DNA of 64,000 nt from JBBDNV01 sp040877415 (lineage in GTDB: Bacteria > Planctomycetota > Planctomycetia > Pirellulales > PALSA-1355). Every line of letters starts with the position of its first letter. Position 1 is the first letter of the stretch. The position numbers and the translations under genes were made by a program. The DNA lies in contig JBBDNV010000140.1 in assembly GCA_040877415.1 (NCBI GenBank), forward strand, positions 1 to 64,000. Reading direction: 5' to 3'. Shown here in pieces: positions 63,115 to 64,000 of this stretch. A model generated the notes under the pieces. The model was not told the DNA's origin and did no database searches. It saw only the letters and a program-made list of their open reading frames with translations.

Positions 63115-63924
63115 TTATACTCCTGCGAGTTCCACCGATCTGTGCGTGGCGGCTTCGACGGCCGCCATCAGCGTACCGCGAATTCCGCCCGCTTCCAGGG
63201 CCTCGAGTCCGGCCATCGTCGTTCCGCCCGGGCTGGCCACGCGGTCTTTTAAGACGGCCGGATGCTCGCCCGTTTCCAGCACCATCTGCGCCGCCCCGCG
63301 CACGGTCTGTGCCGCCAGCGCCAGCGCCACGTCGCGCTTCAGGCCCATTCGCACTCCGCCGTCGGCCAGCGCTTCGATGATCACGCACACGAACGCGGGG
63401 CCCGAGCCCGATAGTCCCGTCACGGCGTCCAATAGCGGCTCGTCCACGGCAAAGGCCAGACCCACGGCCGACAGCAACTCGTCGACCAGCTTGGCGTCGT
63501 CGCCCGTGGTCCGCGGCCCCATACAGTAACCGCTCGCGCTTTGTCCGATCAGGCACGGCGTATTGGGCATCACGCGCACCAGCCGCGCCCCGCCTAAAGC
63601 GGCGTCCAGCGTGGCCAGCCTCACGCCCGCGGCGATCGAAATCACGAGCTTGCCCGCCGTCACCGCGGCCAACGGCGCCATGGCCGCAGCGATCTGCTGC
63701 GGCTTGGTGGCCAAAAACAGAATGTCGGCCTCTTTGCCCAGGCTGGCATTGTCCGCCATCACGCGCGCTCGGCCCACCGTTTTCTGGAACGACTCGATCG
63801 CTTGTGGGCTCGGATCGCAGGCCAGGATCCGTTCGGGCACGACCAGGCCGGCTTTGACGAACCCGGCCGCCAGGGCGCGGGCCATTTGTCCGGCCCCGAT
63901 AAAACCAATCGTGTAATCTTGCAT
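63115..63924 (-). CDS. proC: Pyrroline-5-carboxylate reductase
   Basis: 269 residues. Last step of proline synthesis. The NAD(P)-binding start YTIGFIGAGQMARALAAGF and the family signature near the C-terminus, LSGSGPAFVCVIIEALADGGV, then GLKRDVALALAAQTVRGAAQM, are clear. MPNTPCLIGQSASGY is the substrate loop. The gene is complete in the window; the remaining 75 bases to the end hold no gene. Confidence 0.94.
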   Translation of the reverse strand: MQDYTIGFIGAGQMARALAAGFVKAGLVVPERILACDPSPQAIESFQKTVGRARVMADNASLGKEADILFLATKPQQIAAAMAPLAAVTAGKLVISIAAGVRLATLDAALGGARLVRVMPNTPCLIGQSASGYCMGPRTTGDDAKLVDELLSAVGLAFAVDEPLLDAVTGLSGSGPAFVCVIIEALADGGVRMGLKRDVALALAAQTVRGAAQMVLETGEHPAVLKDRVASPGGTTMAGLEALEAGGIRGTLMAAVEAATHRSVELAGV

Positions 63925-64000
63925 GCGTGCAGCCGAATTGAGTGACCAGCGTGGAACGAAACCGTGCGCGTCGCAGCCGACCGCAACACCCGTTTCGTTA

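Overview
The window is a stretch of GC-rich chromosome that is almost certainly from a planctomycete, most likely of the Pirellulales type. The evidence is the mix of genes and repeats: two PEP-CTERM proteins, a BBP2-type cysteine-containing porin, a BlaI/BlaR1-like pair, a fused AroD-AroE enzyme, cysteine-free prepilin peptidase, TPR proteins, small basic or secreted proteins typical of that phylum, and many copies of the 'agcccgaagcg...cgcttcgggct' class of inverted repeats. No phage, CRISPR array, rRNA or recognisable tRNA was seen. Most of the window is housekeeping DNA with short operons on both strands.

Layout. 1-8.1 kb: 3' part of pnp, an NtrB-like kinase and a sigma-54 response regulator, mutL (endonuclease type), aroDE fusion and aroK. 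8.2-15.7 kb: prepilin peptidase, an unknown protein, an OmpA-type lipoprotein, hisH, polA, coaE. 15.9-19.4 kb: rho, ribH, nusB, ftsY. 19.7-25.1 kb: BBP2 porin, a copper amine oxidase on the minus strand, a possible 31-residue peptide gene, a small secreted protein and glnB. 25.2-31.5 kb: tatC with a very long first periplasmic loop, manA-like isomerase, lipoprotein, pseudouridine synthase, TPR/glycosyltransferase-like protein, PEP-CTERM protein. 31.9-37.7 kb: pyrK-like protein, rpsT, TPR protein, cobA-hemD fusion, deacetylase-like protein, small membrane protein. 37.9-45.7 kb: class V aminotransferase, blaI/blaR1-HEAT operon, GntR-ABC transporter operon, coaD. 45.8-56.7 kb: PEP-CTERM metalloprotease-like protein, mcsA-mcsB, trpE, ABM monooxygenase, eno, small membrane proteins, surE, guaA. 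57.1-64 kb: outer-membrane protein, ettA, DinB-like protein, H1-like basic protein, EF-P-like protein (EfpL/YeiP type), two unknown small proteins, proC.

How the parts may work together. The clearest regulatory story is nitrogen: a perfect sigma-54 -24/-12 element lies upstream of glnB, and between it and glnB is a terminator-like structure, so the promoter may make a ~175-nt RNA or a leader that is attenuated before glnB. The PII protein lacks Tyr51, and a sigma-54 activator/kinase pair is in the same window (with a GAFTDA rather than GAFTGA loop). Two other operons carry readable operators: blaI/blaR1 (two dyads over its promoter) and the GntR-ABC operon (a perfect palindrome running into the start codon, probably leaderless). 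The blaR1-like gene holds an in-frame start with a strong ribosome site and a signal peptide, so it may make two proteins. The most striking non-coding object is a 267-bp element with 16-bp perfect terminal inverted repeats and two nested inverted repeats inside, inserted into one arm of a REP-like hairpin downstream of guaA.
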